A DNA stretch of 64,000 nt from Diphasiastrum complanatum (Eukaryota > Streptophyta > Lycopodiopsida > Lycopodiales > Lycopodiaceae), in assembly GCA_029204225.1 (NCBI GenBank), contig CM055112.1, positions 30,468,203-30,532,202 on the forward strand, read 5' to 3'. Positions 10,245 through 23,134 of the stretch are shown here, piece by piece. Position 1 is the first letter of the stretch, and each line of letters begins with the position of its first letter. A program made the translations under genes and the position numbers. The notes below the pieces were generated by a model that saw nothing but the letters and a program-made list of their open reading frames with translations, had not been told where the DNA came from and searched no databases.

Positions 10245-11085
10245 TAAAAACAAAGAGGATCAGCAACAAATTTGGGAACAAAGGCTTTCTTATGATCATC
10301 ATCAATGCTTGAGTCCCCAATCTGTTGAATTTTCCTTTGTTTTTTCTCAGCCTTGGCTTTTTGAAGATGGTTTCTAAATTCTTCAAGAAGTTGCCCACTC
10401 TTCTTATCTTTAGAACTATGTGAAAAACAAAAATGCAGTTGTGCTCAGCATAGGTCTTTCAAATGTTAAACAACTTACTAGTGACATGAACCTATGCTGA
10501 GCATGAATAATGGGCTTAAAAAACAAAAATCTAGAAAAGACGAGGATGGATATCCATGCTTAGCATAAACTATCTTCAAATCGGTGATTTAGAATTAGAA
10601 ATTGTAAGAAGAGCTTATCATATCCTTGAATAAGATTATGAATCTCTGAAGCTCCTCATCTTTGGAGTTGTTTGGGTAGAGCTGATGACATTTATTCCAA
10701 TCTTTGCAATTGAGGCTCTTTACCATAAACTCTTGCACCTTCATGAAAAGCTCGTGTCTGAAAAAATTAATGATTAGATTCAAGCTTTTTGAAAATATAG
10801 TAAAAATAGAAAATCTAAATTAAGAAACTAAAGATCACCTTTGAAATGCATTCTCCATTTTGGCAAGGCTAAGTTGTCCGTTAACGACTCTTGACAGGAC
10901 ACTCACAACAATGTTCTTGGAAGGAATGCCTTGCACATTTTCCCACTCAAATATTCCCATATCTTGAGAGATGGGGGCAAGTGTTGGATGAGTAGATTTT
11001 TTTGTTGTTGTTGAGGATGACCCTTTTGGAATTTGTCCCTTTATTTCAAACTTCTCCCATTTGTTGAATATATTATCTACAAGAT
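10245..11085 (-). CDS. Unrecognised minus-strand gene tract, three exon-like segments
   Basis: Three segments have coding character. The first (about 11085-10840) reads GIFEWENVQGIPSKNIVVSV then LSRVVNGQLSLAKMENAF. The second (about 10755-10595) reads HELFMKVQEFMVKSLNCKDW then HQLYPNNSKDEELQRFI. The third (about 10415-10245) reads SGQLLEEFRNHLQKAKAEKK and later KAFVPKFVADPLCF. The gap between the first two carries GT..AG-like borders. The third segment is highly charged and may form a coiled coil. No family is recognised. A non-autonomous or eroded transposon gene is possible, because copies of unknown coding tracts are common in this window. Confidence 0.4.
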
Positions 11086-11430
11086 CCCAATTTGAAAAAC
11101 AAATTTGTGTTAAAAAAAATTACTTCAGTTAAAAAAAATAAAATACTAAAAAATTTGAACTTAAAAGTATTTGTCCTTTTCAAAAGGCCAAAGGCATTTC
11201 AATTGTATATTTGTTTTGTTGCCTTCTTTATGAAGCCTAAGGTATTCTTTGTGAAAAAATTGACTCATTGTATAATGGTCATCGTCAATTTGTAATCTTG
11301 GTCGATGTTATGATCCCAAGCAAGGAGCTTGCGGCTTCCTCAATAGTCAACCCAACAAAAACAATGGCACTAACTTGTTTAAATGATTGTACATGAGGAT
11401 ACTCTATGGAGAGTTCCTTCCTGGTTTGCA

Positions 11431-12640
11431 AGCTGTGAAAACAAAAAAATTGTCAGAATCTATACAGTGAATATCAAAATATACTATTGTTGGATAGTCA
11501 ATAGAGTCAAGAGATGCAAATGGACTAAGAACCTGATCAAACATCAATCAAAACATGAAATGAAGTTGCTATCCATACAAAAATAGTAAGATACTCTATT
11601 TCGCATGTGTGGATCTGAATATAGCATAAAATGAGCATTCTACACACAAGATTGCAAGATATCACAAAGATATTACACCGACGGATAGAGTGAACCCAAG
11701 AGAACTCATGTATAAGCACGAAATGAGATGAGAGAGAGAATGTGTCTCTTCCCATGTGTGTACATCTATACATAACAAATCCATAACTTATTAATGAGTT
11801 TGGTTTCCCTCCATATGAAAAACCCTAATCAAAATGTGGCTAGATTCAATGTCTCCAACATTCAAATTTGAATCTACTAAATTCAACCTCCTACATTTTT
11901 TCTCACTTCCAAAAGTGATAATTCAAATGCTTTCAAACTACTATAACTTTGAAAAGTCAAACTCTAAGTCTAATATGAAATTGGCCTCAAATGCCAAATA
12001 AACAAATATGTGCAAATTGATCAAACTAGTTGAAATCTTTCACACTCCCTCTTCAACTAGTTTTAGCATAGACTTTGAGAATACTCCAAGTGAAGTCCTA
12101 TGCTTCATAAATAAGTCTTTTCCCAATGTTTTATAGTAGCTTCCATAATTGATATAGAGAATAGTGTCCACTTTGGATGCTTCACAATTTCTTACATCAA
12201 TTTTACATGTCAAGATCTAACTAGAACATGAGAACCAAATAGAATGTAAATGAGATGATTCTTCCATGCTTCAAACTCTGAATTCTCTGGAAAATAATAG
12301 CAACCAAACAATAAATGTGAGTGATCAACCATTTTTTGCTTGTATCCTCCCTCTTTGTCCTTTCTTTCCATGTATCCACCATGAAACTCTATGAATGAGC
12401 CTCCAATAGCTTCATTTCCATCAGAAAAACCAGCCAAGAATGCTAGTACAACTCCAACATCAAAATGATGCTCACCAATGTAGCTAGTTTGACCATATCT
12501 TGACAATTTGCACACATTCACATGAAATTGCTCAAACATGAGATGGAACAAGTAAAGTAAACTTGAAAAACCCTTCAAGAACAGATCCAAAACATCTTTG
12601 TCATTTGACTCTCCTTTAATGCTCTTGACTAGCTCCAAAA
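11431..12640 (-). mobile_element. copia fossil: 3' LTR with polypurine tract and adjoining ORF
   Basis: 11431-12049 aligns by eye with the LTR at 22486-23134: shared phrases include GAACCCAAGAGAAC, TGTATAAGCA, TTTGAAAAGTCAA and the LTR border TTGAAATCTTTCACA. A purine-rich stretch (minus-strand GAAGAGGGAG) sits directly beside the border at about 12050-12060. That marks this LTR as the 3' LTR of a minus-strand element. The internal side holds a 142-codon open frame (12638-12210) that I do not recognise. The copy is incomplete and its LTR is well diverged from the 22.5 kb one, so it is old. Confidence 0.6.
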
Positions 12641-13948
12641 TATTCAGAATGTTAGCAATTGTTTTGTTTCTGTAAGTAGGATCACGCGATTATTCAGTGC
12701 AATTGTATTGTGATTTGATTGTTGTTATTACAACACTAATATACATATTCGCTATTGTTCTATCTCTTGAACTCTTGTTTGAATTTTCATTATCTCTCAC
12801 TCTACTTCCGCTAGTATCATAAAGAAAAATGTATGGATGGCTTTGATGCCTAACTGTTTTTACATTTCTCCTTCCTCTGAATATCAGTATCAGAGAATTG
12901 CATGGCTGTCTTAGATGTCTAATTGTGTTTGCAATCTCTCTTTACGGTAGTATAGGACTCCTACTTTGATACTCATAATTAATGTAATTAGAATAGCTCC
13001 ATAACTCTGTTTTCCAAGTAATCCAAAGTCCTTATCACAGCCAGTCACCGTTGCTGTTTTTCAATCGTTTCTTTTCTCCATGTTGGTGTGTCGCGCCAAC
13101 AAAGAGAGCCATCAAGGATAATACCAAGCAACAATTTGCCGTTGGCCCTCTTTTATCCACCATCTTCGCTTCCTACCTAGTTAATAAGATCCATGGTTTT
13201 CTTCCTGAGTCAGTCTTGTCCATTTACGAAGATGTGGCACCTGCCGAATCTTCACAACAAACATGTAGTCGTCGATGGGTATGCATCGAGATCATCATTC
13301 CTGACTCACCTTTCGTGTCACGTCATCGTACTAGGCAACCAACGTCGGTTGCGCTACCACCCCTCATTGCCACTTGCTCTGCACTACCCATTCTCCCTTC
13401 CACTGATGCTTCCTTAGCCTCTACTTCCTCACAGGGTCAGTCTGTGACTGTTGGATTTACAATTTCAATCACAACTGCTGTTAGGAGTTTTTTCGGATGG
13501 GGGATTGGTCTAGTCAGAAGGCCCTAAAAGGGGAAGGGCCCACACTGCCCTTACATAAATGGTTGAGGAGGTGCTGCTTCCAATCCTGTGGGCCATCTCA
13601 CCCACCCCGTGCTCATCCCGCCAATAGGTGTTTTCTAGTCCCCTAGAGATGTAAGCATCATCATAATCGTCTTGTCCTACATGTCTCGTGATGTGTGAGA
13701 TAAATTCTTCATTCGACGCTATAATATAGTACTGACAAAGGTTTGTAAACCGATCACGTATAGGTTTATCGGTTATACTGATTCGGTCTATTGCAAGGAT
13801 ATCATGAGGAGGTGGTAAATTATACACACTGCTCTATTTGTGGAGTGTCGGTATTTCGTCGACTATCAAGCCTAGGTATTTTGCTAGATAGTATCGACGA
13901 CAGGTGTGACTAGTACGTCTCTTAACCAAGGTGGTGTATTTCACATTA

Positions 13949-14316
13949 GAGGAGTTCTAAATCCAAAAAACACCCTTTGTAAAGATTCTTTTTATATTTT
14001 TTCACAAATTTTTCTTACACATGGGCCAATCAAAACACTCAAATTTGAAATCTACGTAACGTAGCTTTTTGAGTCCACATTTTGATTCCATACTAAAAAT
14101 GGCCTAACTTTTTAGTGGTAAGTCCAAATTTAGCGAAGTTTGGTGCATTGGAAAGCGCTCAACAAGAGCTTTCCAATGATATGTTACATGATATACTTCT
14201 AAGCTATGATTAAAAAGTTATGGCAAGTCAAAAGTATATGTGTTATAATATTTCAATAATAAAAAAGGCATCTTGCACGAATTCTGAAAGGGTCTTTTTG
14301 GAACTCAAAACTCCTC
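13949..14316. mobile_element. MITE with ~35-bp terminal inverted repeats and TA target
   Basis: The left end (GAGGAGTTCTAAATCCAAAA..CCCTTT) and the right end (AAGGGTCTTTTTGGAACT..CTCCTC) are imperfect inverted repeats over about 35 bp. Both ends abut TA (13947-13948 and 14317-14318), fitting a Tc1/mariner-type target. The 368-bp body has no coding capacity. It contains a near-perfect internal hairpin (GCATTGGAAAGC..GCTTTCCAATG, about 14140-14180), a phrase frequent in plant non-autonomous elements. Confidence 0.7.
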
Positions 14317-16819
14317 TAATGACCACGGATGGTGGACGACCAGCTCTTTTGTTTCAAAGAGACCGGGTTTAGTATTTGACTTAAGATATATACCAACATT
14401 TCATTTCAAAGTACAACGTTAATGATTTCTTGAAACTAGGCATGGAATGCAAAAAATTAACTTTAGCTCTCAAAACCCTGGAAAATCATAAAACACCAAT
14501 GCGAACATCCTACCATGGTATCCACGGAATAATAACGTAGACTATCAACGTTTGATCTAGCTGATGGCTCAATTTTGTACTATCACATTAAAACGATTCA
14601 TGTGTGGATGAGAGTACTTGTAACACTTCGTGACATATGTGAGTAACAATGAAATGATCCATTTGCAACAAGGACATTCAAGATGCATTTAAAAATTGTA
14701 AAACCGAAAGTTACCTCATGTGACAAGGAAGCCGATGTGTCGCAAAAGCTTGCTAGTCATGAAATGCTTTTAGAGACCAAACCACAGTTCTCTCACTTCC
14801 CAACCTCATGGAGATGGAGCTAGGTAGAAAGAAAGAGACCATGACTCACTTGGCAGTAGAAGTGTGATTGAATGCTATAAGTCCACTTGAATTTTGCCTC
14901 TTGAATCACCGATTGATGGCTTCAAAAATGCGTTTGAATCAGGGAAAGACAACGGACGAATTTTGCTACAGAATTAGCGAAGGGGTGCTTTAAGGCTCCA
15001 CAAAAATCAGTGCGCTGGACTAACAATAAAGAAATACGCTATAGGTTGCCTCAGAGAGTGCAATTGGTTGGCCGTAAAAAGTGCTCTCAAATCAGCCAGA
15101 AAATAACAGAGATATTTTGCTCCAGAAACCAACGATGGAGGGTTATGGAAATAGGCTCCATGATTGTCTACAGTAGGATATGGAGACAGCAATGGATTGA
15201 AGCAGAGGTCCTGCTTACAAAATGTAGTATTTTTTCACATAGTGGGATATTGGTCTATGATGGACAGATAAGGATTGACCCACTTCTGAGCAAAGAGGAT
15301 TTGTCATAAAATGTTTCTTGATATCATCAATGGATAGACACTGGTGGCTTGATCAACTGAGCAACAAAATCTTGAGCCACAACAGGTCGCAGGTGGCTTT
15401 TGCAGATGTAGGTCATGGGAAGAGAGGACCGTGGGCATGCAGATCGAGCCAGTCATGAGCTACAGAGGCCGCACAAGCAGTAGGAAGCAGAATTCATAGA
15501 TCACAGGCAACTCAGGCAGGTCGCATAGGGCTTAGCTCTCTGATTTTTGGCCTCATGTGGAGTAGAAGGCAGGTCAAACAAGCTGCAACCAACTGGTACA
15601 GGGTCATAGGCAACTCCAGCAAACTATTCCAAGCTCTCCATAGGTGTAGCGAGTTCTCCACAGGTGCAGCGAGTGTCCAGGGCTGTAGGTGACAGGTTTG
15701 GAGTCTGATTCTTTGTATCTTTCTCACTTTTTATTGGTAATCGAGTCTCTCGATTGTGAATACACTCTTCGAACATCCAAGGGTATCCAAGTATTCCAAG
15801 AATACAGACATCACGCCAACCATTCAAACACAAACCAATCACTGCTTACGAATCAAATCTCCAACACGCATTCAAAACATTCCACTCAACACTTTACTAT
15901 TGCATTCTCCAAAACCCTAACATACCCACTCCGTATAGTGCAATCTTATGAGATGAATGTCCTACTAGCACTCAACCGAAATGGTACAACTATTCCACAA
16001 AGCAACCATTGAAATCATGCCAACAACCATGCTTGCCCTTACAAATCAAGCATACATAAGGGTTCCTAATAAGCCATCAATCACTCAATAAGCATGTCAT
16101 TACAACCTTGCTTAAACAATCACTAGTGAGACCAGGGGGATGATTTTTGGCGAGCATTTCTTAGCGAGCAGTTCCATGACAAGGGCGAGCATCTTGAGCA
16201 CCCACTCACCCTTCATCCCAATCATTTGCTCACCCTTCATCCCAATCTTTTCACTTTATACCTATTCAAGTATCATTTTATGCTTTGATGACATAATCAA
16301 TACTACAAAGGTAGCAATTCTACTATGTTTGGATGTTATAGATTTGCATTTGAATGTTGACAAGTTGGCAAGCACATAATCTATCGTTCAGGATTTTGTG
16401 TATGCTCAGGGGCTTGAGACCATTACCACATTGCTTGAGATCATTACCTAGGCCTATTCTTCCATGGGAAAACAACTTTCACATGTGTGGAGACAGCTTT
16501 TTAGGCCCCTACAGATAAAGAAAAAACAACTTCACAAAATAGTTACATGTAGTGAGATAACAAGCCTGAAACGTCACTACATCTTTGAGTAGTGAACCAT
16601 TTGAGACAATTGTTGAAGGATATTATGCTTTGTACATAAAGTCGAATCAGATGAAATGGATGATTTGCAACTAATGTATACATTTGAATCAGTACCACCT
16701 ACTGATATTAGACAACTAAGAAGATTCTTCTCCATCTCCACCGACCTGAGACCATCTTTCATAAGGTGCCTACAAAAATAGAGAGAAAAAAAAAAGAGTA
16801 AAAAGAAGGAAAAGAGCAG

Positions 16820-16822
<3 letters not shown>
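14317..16822. other. No supported gene; repeat-derived intergenic
   Basis: Several short open frames exist on both strands but none shows a protein motif. The 15.4-15.7 kb part is less AT-rich and contains repeated CAGGTCGCAGGT-like phrases, possibly eroded retroelement sequence. I see nothing else to name. Confidence 0.4.

Positions 16823-16883
<61 letters not shown>
16823..16883 (+). repeat. (AG)n microsatellite
   Basis: About 30 AG units followed by a purine-rich tail. Confidence 0.97.
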
Positions 16884-16886
<3 letters not shown>

Positions 16887-17707
16887 AGAGAAAAGTAAAA
16901 GAAAAAGAAAAGAAAAAGACTTCAACCATCTCTATTAAATCCCGAACCAATTTGTGAGGACAAGTGATGCCTCACACATCCATAGGAGGTGAGGACGATT
17001 TTTTCTAATTGATTGTATAGATTAGTGAAAAACCAATACTTCCTACCATCTTGTGTATCGGATCTTAGGACAGTAAGTTGTCCTACATGGACTACTATTA
17101 GAACATAGAGATTGAGAGAAGATTCAGTACAGAGAGAATAGATGGTTATTCTCGGTTGAATCGGTTCTCAGAGAGTATAAGTTGAATGTCTATAAAAAAA
17201 AATTGGTAATCACCAATCTGGGCCGGTCTCAGAGATGGGACACTAAAGTCTTATTGCGTATGCATTCGCACACGCATCAATGAAAAGGTGTTAGACACAA
17301 TACTGATGAGTTGCATCCATATTATTCCAATCTTGAGATTTGCATTTGCATATCCCTCCATGCATGGGTCCGAAGGTAGGCATTATCTTACATTTGATGG
17401 GAATGGGAGCATTTGTCATTTAGGTCATAGGTGGGTTTTTGCAGGTATGAAGACACCAAATTATTCAAAGATGTTGCGGTTAAATCCAATCCGGTTGTCG
17501 ATGGATCCTAAGGGCTCAACCGATGGCCTTTGGGTAGGAAGATGTTGAAGACGTCTCACCAATTCACTGTGGTTAGCATCACCTAGCAAGGGTGCTGAGC
17601 CCACTAAAATTGATCCACCACCAGGAGCTGTTCTATGAAACCATAGACTCTAGGTCCGTTGTATAGGGACCATACTATCCAGTGGTAGTCGCCAATGTTA
17701 GCTTCCC

Positions 17708-17918
17708 AAAATATTTTTTTTTCTGGCACCCCGGCATTAGCGTCAGCGCTAATGCCCGGGTGCCCTGAGAAAAAAAATTTCAAAATTTTTTTTTAAGAAA
17801 AATAATTTGGAAAAAAAAAATTTCAAAATTTTTTTCTCAGGGCATCTGGGCATTAGCGCCGGCACTAATGCTCGAGTGCCTGAAAAAAAAATTCGAAATT
17901 TTTTTTTCCAGGGCAAAT
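17708..17918. mobile_element. Hairpin element: two T-run/hairpin/A-run units
   Basis: Two hairpins stand in series. Hairpin 1 has arms 17725-17742 (GGCACCCCGGCATTAGCG) and 17747-17764 with 17 of 18 bases paired and a 4-base loop. Hairpin 2 (17841-17880) uses the same words (GGGCATTAGCG / CACTAATGC) with more mismatches. T-runs lie before and A-runs after, and the A/T-rich spacer itself is inverted (TTTCAAAATTTTTTT against AAATTTCAAAATTTT). The architecture suggests a foldback or MITE-like element. There is no coding capacity. Confidence 0.65.
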
Positions 17919-17999
17919 TTTTGACAAATTGACTCATAAGTGGCCTTTAATGAGTCTCATGACTCCTTGGCTGAAATACAAGAGGCTACCTCTCTTAGA

Positions 18000-20900
18000 A
18001 GCTCATTGATTACATTCATATTAATGTAACGTAGAGTAAGATTTGTCTTCTTCTTGTACCTTTGCAACTCTGTCCACCTTGAGGCTCCTCCACCTTATCG
18101 AGGACAAGGCAAACATGTCTTAGAGTATTAGCAATGACTCCATTCGAAGCTATTTGAATTTTTTCCTTTTAGTTTTGAAGAATAAACTCAGGTCATTTCG
18201 ACTGTTTATGAACGAGGAATCTCCTCCATACTGGGGTCAATGCCTAGTGGTATTTTAGATGATATTGTCATCTACTATGAAAACTTAAGAAAATGGAGAA
18301 TTCAATGGTTGGAGGTATCTTTTTAAAAAATGGTTGAAGATTGGATCCTATATTGGATATAGGATGGTCAGATAGTCTTTTGATTTTTTGATGATTGGAT
18401 CTAAAAGCAAAGGACTTTATTGGAGAGAAAACTGATGGTATGGGACATCAGTGATTTCAAAGAGGAAATTCTTGTGTGAGAATGATCTGTAGACAAATGG
18501 TTAGTATTTACATTATTTGTAGATCTAATAGTTGAAACCATTGGGAAAGCCTATTTAGGGTATTTGGAGAGGCTATGAGATATAGATCCGGATCACTCAA
18601 TGGTATCTCATAAATTTCAAATCAGAAACCCTTAAAAGCTATTTCTCTATTAGTTTCAAACCTCTACTTCATACTTCCATTTCAGGTTTGTGAATATAGC
18701 TCAGAATCAATTGATGTTTTCAATTGATTAAGTGGAATTTAGACTCCATGAGCCCAAATTATAATCTCTATTTGATAGTTGATTATTGAGAGTAATGTTT
18801 CTATCACTCGAAATAAGATATTATATGATTTTAAGGAAAAAGTCCGGTTTGTAATAGTATTGAATACTCATTATTGACTTTTTCGAATCTTTGATATCTT
18901 ATACGTTGTCTCTTGGGAACTTTTTGATTGAAATTATGAAATTTCTTTTAAAAGGGGGAGAAGAGAATCATAGGAATAAGACTTTCATGGGATTAACCAA
19001 TTGCATAGATTTCTTTTGTGGAATCCAGTTTGTGTGCAATGGTGGAACTATCCAGTGGAATAGAAAAAATCTCTTGTGATTATTTTGAATAATCTGGAAC
19101 TAGAGGAGTTTTGAAGAATTTTGAGCTGTGAGATATTCATGAATATGGGAAGTAATGGTAAAGATTAAATTAGATTCACTGATTGGCTACCAAGTACCAT
19201 TTAGTTATGGATTGGATTAGTGGAATAAAGCTTTAATCTGAACCTTTTTTCCAAAGATGTCTGTATAAGTCAACCTAATCTTGATTTGCACACTAAGATC
19301 TGAAGTAGGCTGAATGATTGAAGGAATTTTGTTGATAAAAGTATGATGGTTGGAAAACTTGTGTTGTGGAATTGTTCACTTCGGAGATTTCCCAAATATG
19401 TTATTTACTCAAGAGAAATAGAATTTCTGGTAGCTGAGTTACAAGATTCTCATTGATATATGTGAGTAACATATGCGATTTTGGAGGAATCTGCCAGATA
19501 ATGATATATGTGTTTATGTACTGGGTCATAGTGAGATTTTTCTCATATGTGCATGATTAATCTTGTGTGGATCTATTATGTATTCCTAGTTACTAAGGTT
19601 ATCTGGTGCACTTAACCTAGTGGTTGAACATAGACATATGATCAAGTATTGTGTTTGACAATTATTTGCAGAGTTAACAGATCTGTTCTAGTAGATCTAT
19701 TGGTTAACTTAAAATGATTTGGATAATGATCTAAATGTGGTGTTGTACATGTACAATTAAGATCTGCACCTAGACATTTAAGATTTCTAAATCACGAGCA
19801 ATTAACTTGAGTAGTTGATTTACTCATGTGGAAGTTAATTGATAAAACGGACAGTGTGAAGAGAATTCACCGGAAACTATTTGTTTTGTGTGTATTGCTT
19901 GTAAGACACATAATTTATGAGTCATTTGGATTCATCAGAAAATTGTGTGCATAGGATACTGATTTCTTGGATGAGTATTTCTCAGTTGGGAAATAGACTT
20001 GATTCATTAGTGATTGTATTCATGTGAGCTCAATTGGATACCGGATCCTAATGGTGCCAAGAATGGTAAACTGAATTTTGGAAATTCAGTAGAACTTTGA
20101 AATCTCTAGATGTTGTTCTGGGAGATTGTATAAAGTTTATATTGTTAAAGATGAATGTTATAATAGTCTTTAATTACTTGGATGATTGTAGAATTTAAAA
20201 CTCATAATCTGATTAAGAATCGGTTTTGGAATTCAGTGATTTTCCTTGTGAAAAAGATTTCAGAATGATTCTTATATTTTTTGAGTTGTATGTTGTACAT
20301 ATACTCCAGTATCTTCCAATGATTAAGTATGGTTTTAGAATCATAAGATTCTAAATGTTTATGATTGACGAATCATAAACTGATACTTAAAGATCATTTG
20401 AAGATTATAAGAAAATGTGTGGATTCTTAAGATAATGAGAAATTCTTGATCAATTGGGTGAGTCAAGGACTTAGGTCTGTTATTTGAACTCTAAATTCCT
20501 TTACTCCAGTTCATACTTGAGATTGTATGGATCTCACAGGCCTTTCCATTAAGCAATTGTTTACTTATGAGGAATTGCTTTATTTACATATTGTAGTCTA
20601 TAAGTGCTTGTGTACAAAGTTCAGTCTAAATCTCCAGTTTTGTAAGAGACAGATAAATCTATTAAGATACGGATAGATGTTGATTTCTTGCATATGATGC
20701 TAGAAATGAGGCTGTTAACTCATTAGAGTAACTGCAAGTACTCTAGTTTGAGTTATGATTGTCTGAGACTTGATGAATCTCCTAGAGATTTTAGATGACT
20801 GAATTGCGATATTTAGAATATTTGTACCAAAAAGCATTATTTTCTACAAGAAATTGAAATGGAATTTCTTTAGCTTTTGGATTTGATCTCTGAAATAAAG

Positions 20901-21517
20901 AAGTTAGTTCACCCAGTGGTTCATGTAATTAGGATTACATGAAGGTGATGAGCTTTTGTTTTGGAGTAGATCAACCCATTTGGAAGATTTACAGCTTAGT
21001 GTATTTTTGGAATTTGAATTAGTATTTATGAGTAGAGGCAAGCAATTAAAGAATTGTTGCATCTCTGAGTACTTATTCAAATGGAAAGATCAGACTAAGA
21101 ATAAAGGTTCATGGGTAAGATTTGAAAGCTTAAGGAATAGTTTCATGTTTTCTTTTTCCCGTTCTGAGGACAGAACCTGTTTAAGGGAGGAAGAATGTTA
21201 TGGCCATATTTAGTTAAGGACCTGGAATAGTCCTAATATGGTAGACCGACCCTCCAATGTTCGAGATTATTGGTCACGCCTAGATTTTATTCCAAGTCAA
21301 GGCCTGTTGATGACTAATGACCTTGAGAGGACCCAGACACTCTAATTGAGACATATGGAGTAGTGCATGTACATGTGACTGATATAGGCAGGAAGTATGC
21401 ATGTAGAGCTGTAACCTATTTGGAGTTGACCTGCATGGGAATTGCATGTGCTCATGCATAGGATCCTACTCTCTATATATTGAGGTAGTGATTATTCCGT
21501 CAACGACTTGGTCTAGG
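18000..21517 (+). mobile_element. Ty3/gypsy chromovirus fossil with 3' LTR start
   Basis: At 21040-21130 the plus strand encodes a chromodomain-like word (EYLFKWKDQ..GSWVRFESLR), the C-terminal hallmark of chromoviruses. It is followed by a purine tract (TTAAGGGAGGAAGAA) and then TGTTATGGCC at 21196, a typical LTR start. The LTR runs to about 21517, where copia sequence begins, and contains a CTCTATATAT promoter-like word. The 18-21 kb part is very rich in TG and TA, as expected for long-methylated old retroelement DNA, and has no clear frames left. The left limit is approximate. The copy is broken throughout and old. Confidence 0.55.
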
Positions 21518-23134
21518 TTACTTGATGAGCTCTTTTCCTCTTGTTGTCACATTGATTTTCCTTCTTAGAGTCAACACTCTAGAAGTAGACTTGGATTCAT
21601 AAAGCTTCTTCAATGAATTCAAAGCTTCCAAAGATGATGTGCACTTACCAACTTCCTTGAGAAGTTCATTGGTAATATTCATCTTTATCATGTGTAGAGC
21701 CTTCTTGGCACTCTTGTCATACCTCAATTGATCTTGTTGTGTTGTTGGTCTCTCCTCCAAACCTACAACAATATCCAAAACGTCATTCATCTCAAGAAGT
21801 GACTCCATCCTCACTTTCCACAATGAATAGTTACTTGAGGTAAGCCTATCATTGGCTTCCAACATGACTCCAATTGAGGTTGCCATGTAGCAATGACCTG
21901 ATCTTCTCTTTCAACCTGCTTCAATGCACAAAGCACTCCTTTGAACAACAACAAATGATTTCAAAAGAAATCACCAAGATTTGAAACTATCTGACAAATT
22001 CTCTTCTAGCACTTATCCATGCAAATCAACACATAGAATCATGGAATCTTGATCAACCTATGATCTATCCTCAATCTAATGACTTTTGCCAATTCCTAAG
22101 ATTGAAACACACTCAAATGAAGTCCAGCAACCTCACTATTTAGAGATTCAATCAAAATTAGGGTTTTGACAAAATCACAAAAAATTGACTATTCCAAATC
22201 TACATGCAAATGCTGAAATTTGATATGCAATCTATAAGCCACCACTTAGGCTGAACCAATGATCCAAAAATCGGCCAAATCCAGTATGTGAATTCAAAAA
22301 TCGGAATTGAACAAGTATATTGACCTATTTAGTGTTTTGATCTACAAAAGATCCAATCTACAAAAGCAAAAAATCCGATTTTGGTGTAGAATCCTCTCTA
22401 GCATGCTCTAGACTTGATATCTTCACCAAATCATTGATAGATCTGATTTTCTCCTTCATAACCTGAAACACAAGCTCTGATACCATGTGAAAGATTTCAT
22501 ATCCTTAAGATCCAATCTACTTGAATGATCTTTGGTTAGAAAGAGAAATACATTACCAATCTCACCAATGTAGAAAAATCAGTTTCTACACACAATTTGA
22601 GATGCAAACACTAATAGAACTTTATCAAAATTGAATGAAATGATTATGTACTATTGTTGTCCGTACAAAACTAGCAAGCTACTGTATTTCACACGTGTGG
22701 ATCCAAAAATAGCAAATGTAGATCATTCTACACATAGAATTGCAAGCACTCACCAAGATAGTGCACCAATGGATAGTAGAACCCAAGAGAACCATGTATA
22801 AGCATGAAATGAGATAGAGAAGAGAGAAGATTACTCTCTCCACGAGTTACATCCTTTTATAACAGGTCCAAACCCTATTTGGCCACTTGGCTTTCCCACC
22901 AAAATGCTAACCCTACTAATTTTGGGTCTAGATTCAATGTACCCAACTATTCAAATTGAATTTACTCAAAGTCGCATTCTAACTTTTTCACACTTTCAAA
23001 AAGTATTTATTCAAATGAAATTTAGACTAATGAACTTTGAAAAGTCAACCTCTGAGTCTAAAACAAGTTTTGGCCTCAATATGCCAAATATGGAAATATT
23101 GCAAAATCTGGTGAAACTAGTTGAATCTTTCACA
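21518..23134 (-). mobile_element. copia fossil: gag, primer site and 5' LTR
   Basis: The minus-strand frame 21886-21518 is a copia gag N-terminus (SSNYSLWKVRMESLLEMNDV, then LEALNSLKKLYESKS), the UBN2/gag family. The primer site complementary to initiator Met tRNA reads GCTCTGATACCA on the plus strand at 22474-22485. It directly adjoins the LTR, 22486-23134 (649 bp), bounded by TGTGAAAG and CTTTCACA. The pol part is not present next to gag, so the copy is incomplete. Its LTR family is also present at 11.4-12.05 kb. The two might be the two ends of one element holding later insertions, but they differ enough that separate old copies are more likely. Confidence 0.75.

Noticed and set aside
9987-10247. 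Open frames through the (GA)n tract on both strands
   Set aside because: Dinucleotide repeats stay open in every frame. There is no protein evidence in the flanks.
13051-13527. 158-codon plus-strand frame
   Set aside because: Ser/Thr/Pro-rich without any motif, and an overlapping second frame is equally open. Not supported as a gene.
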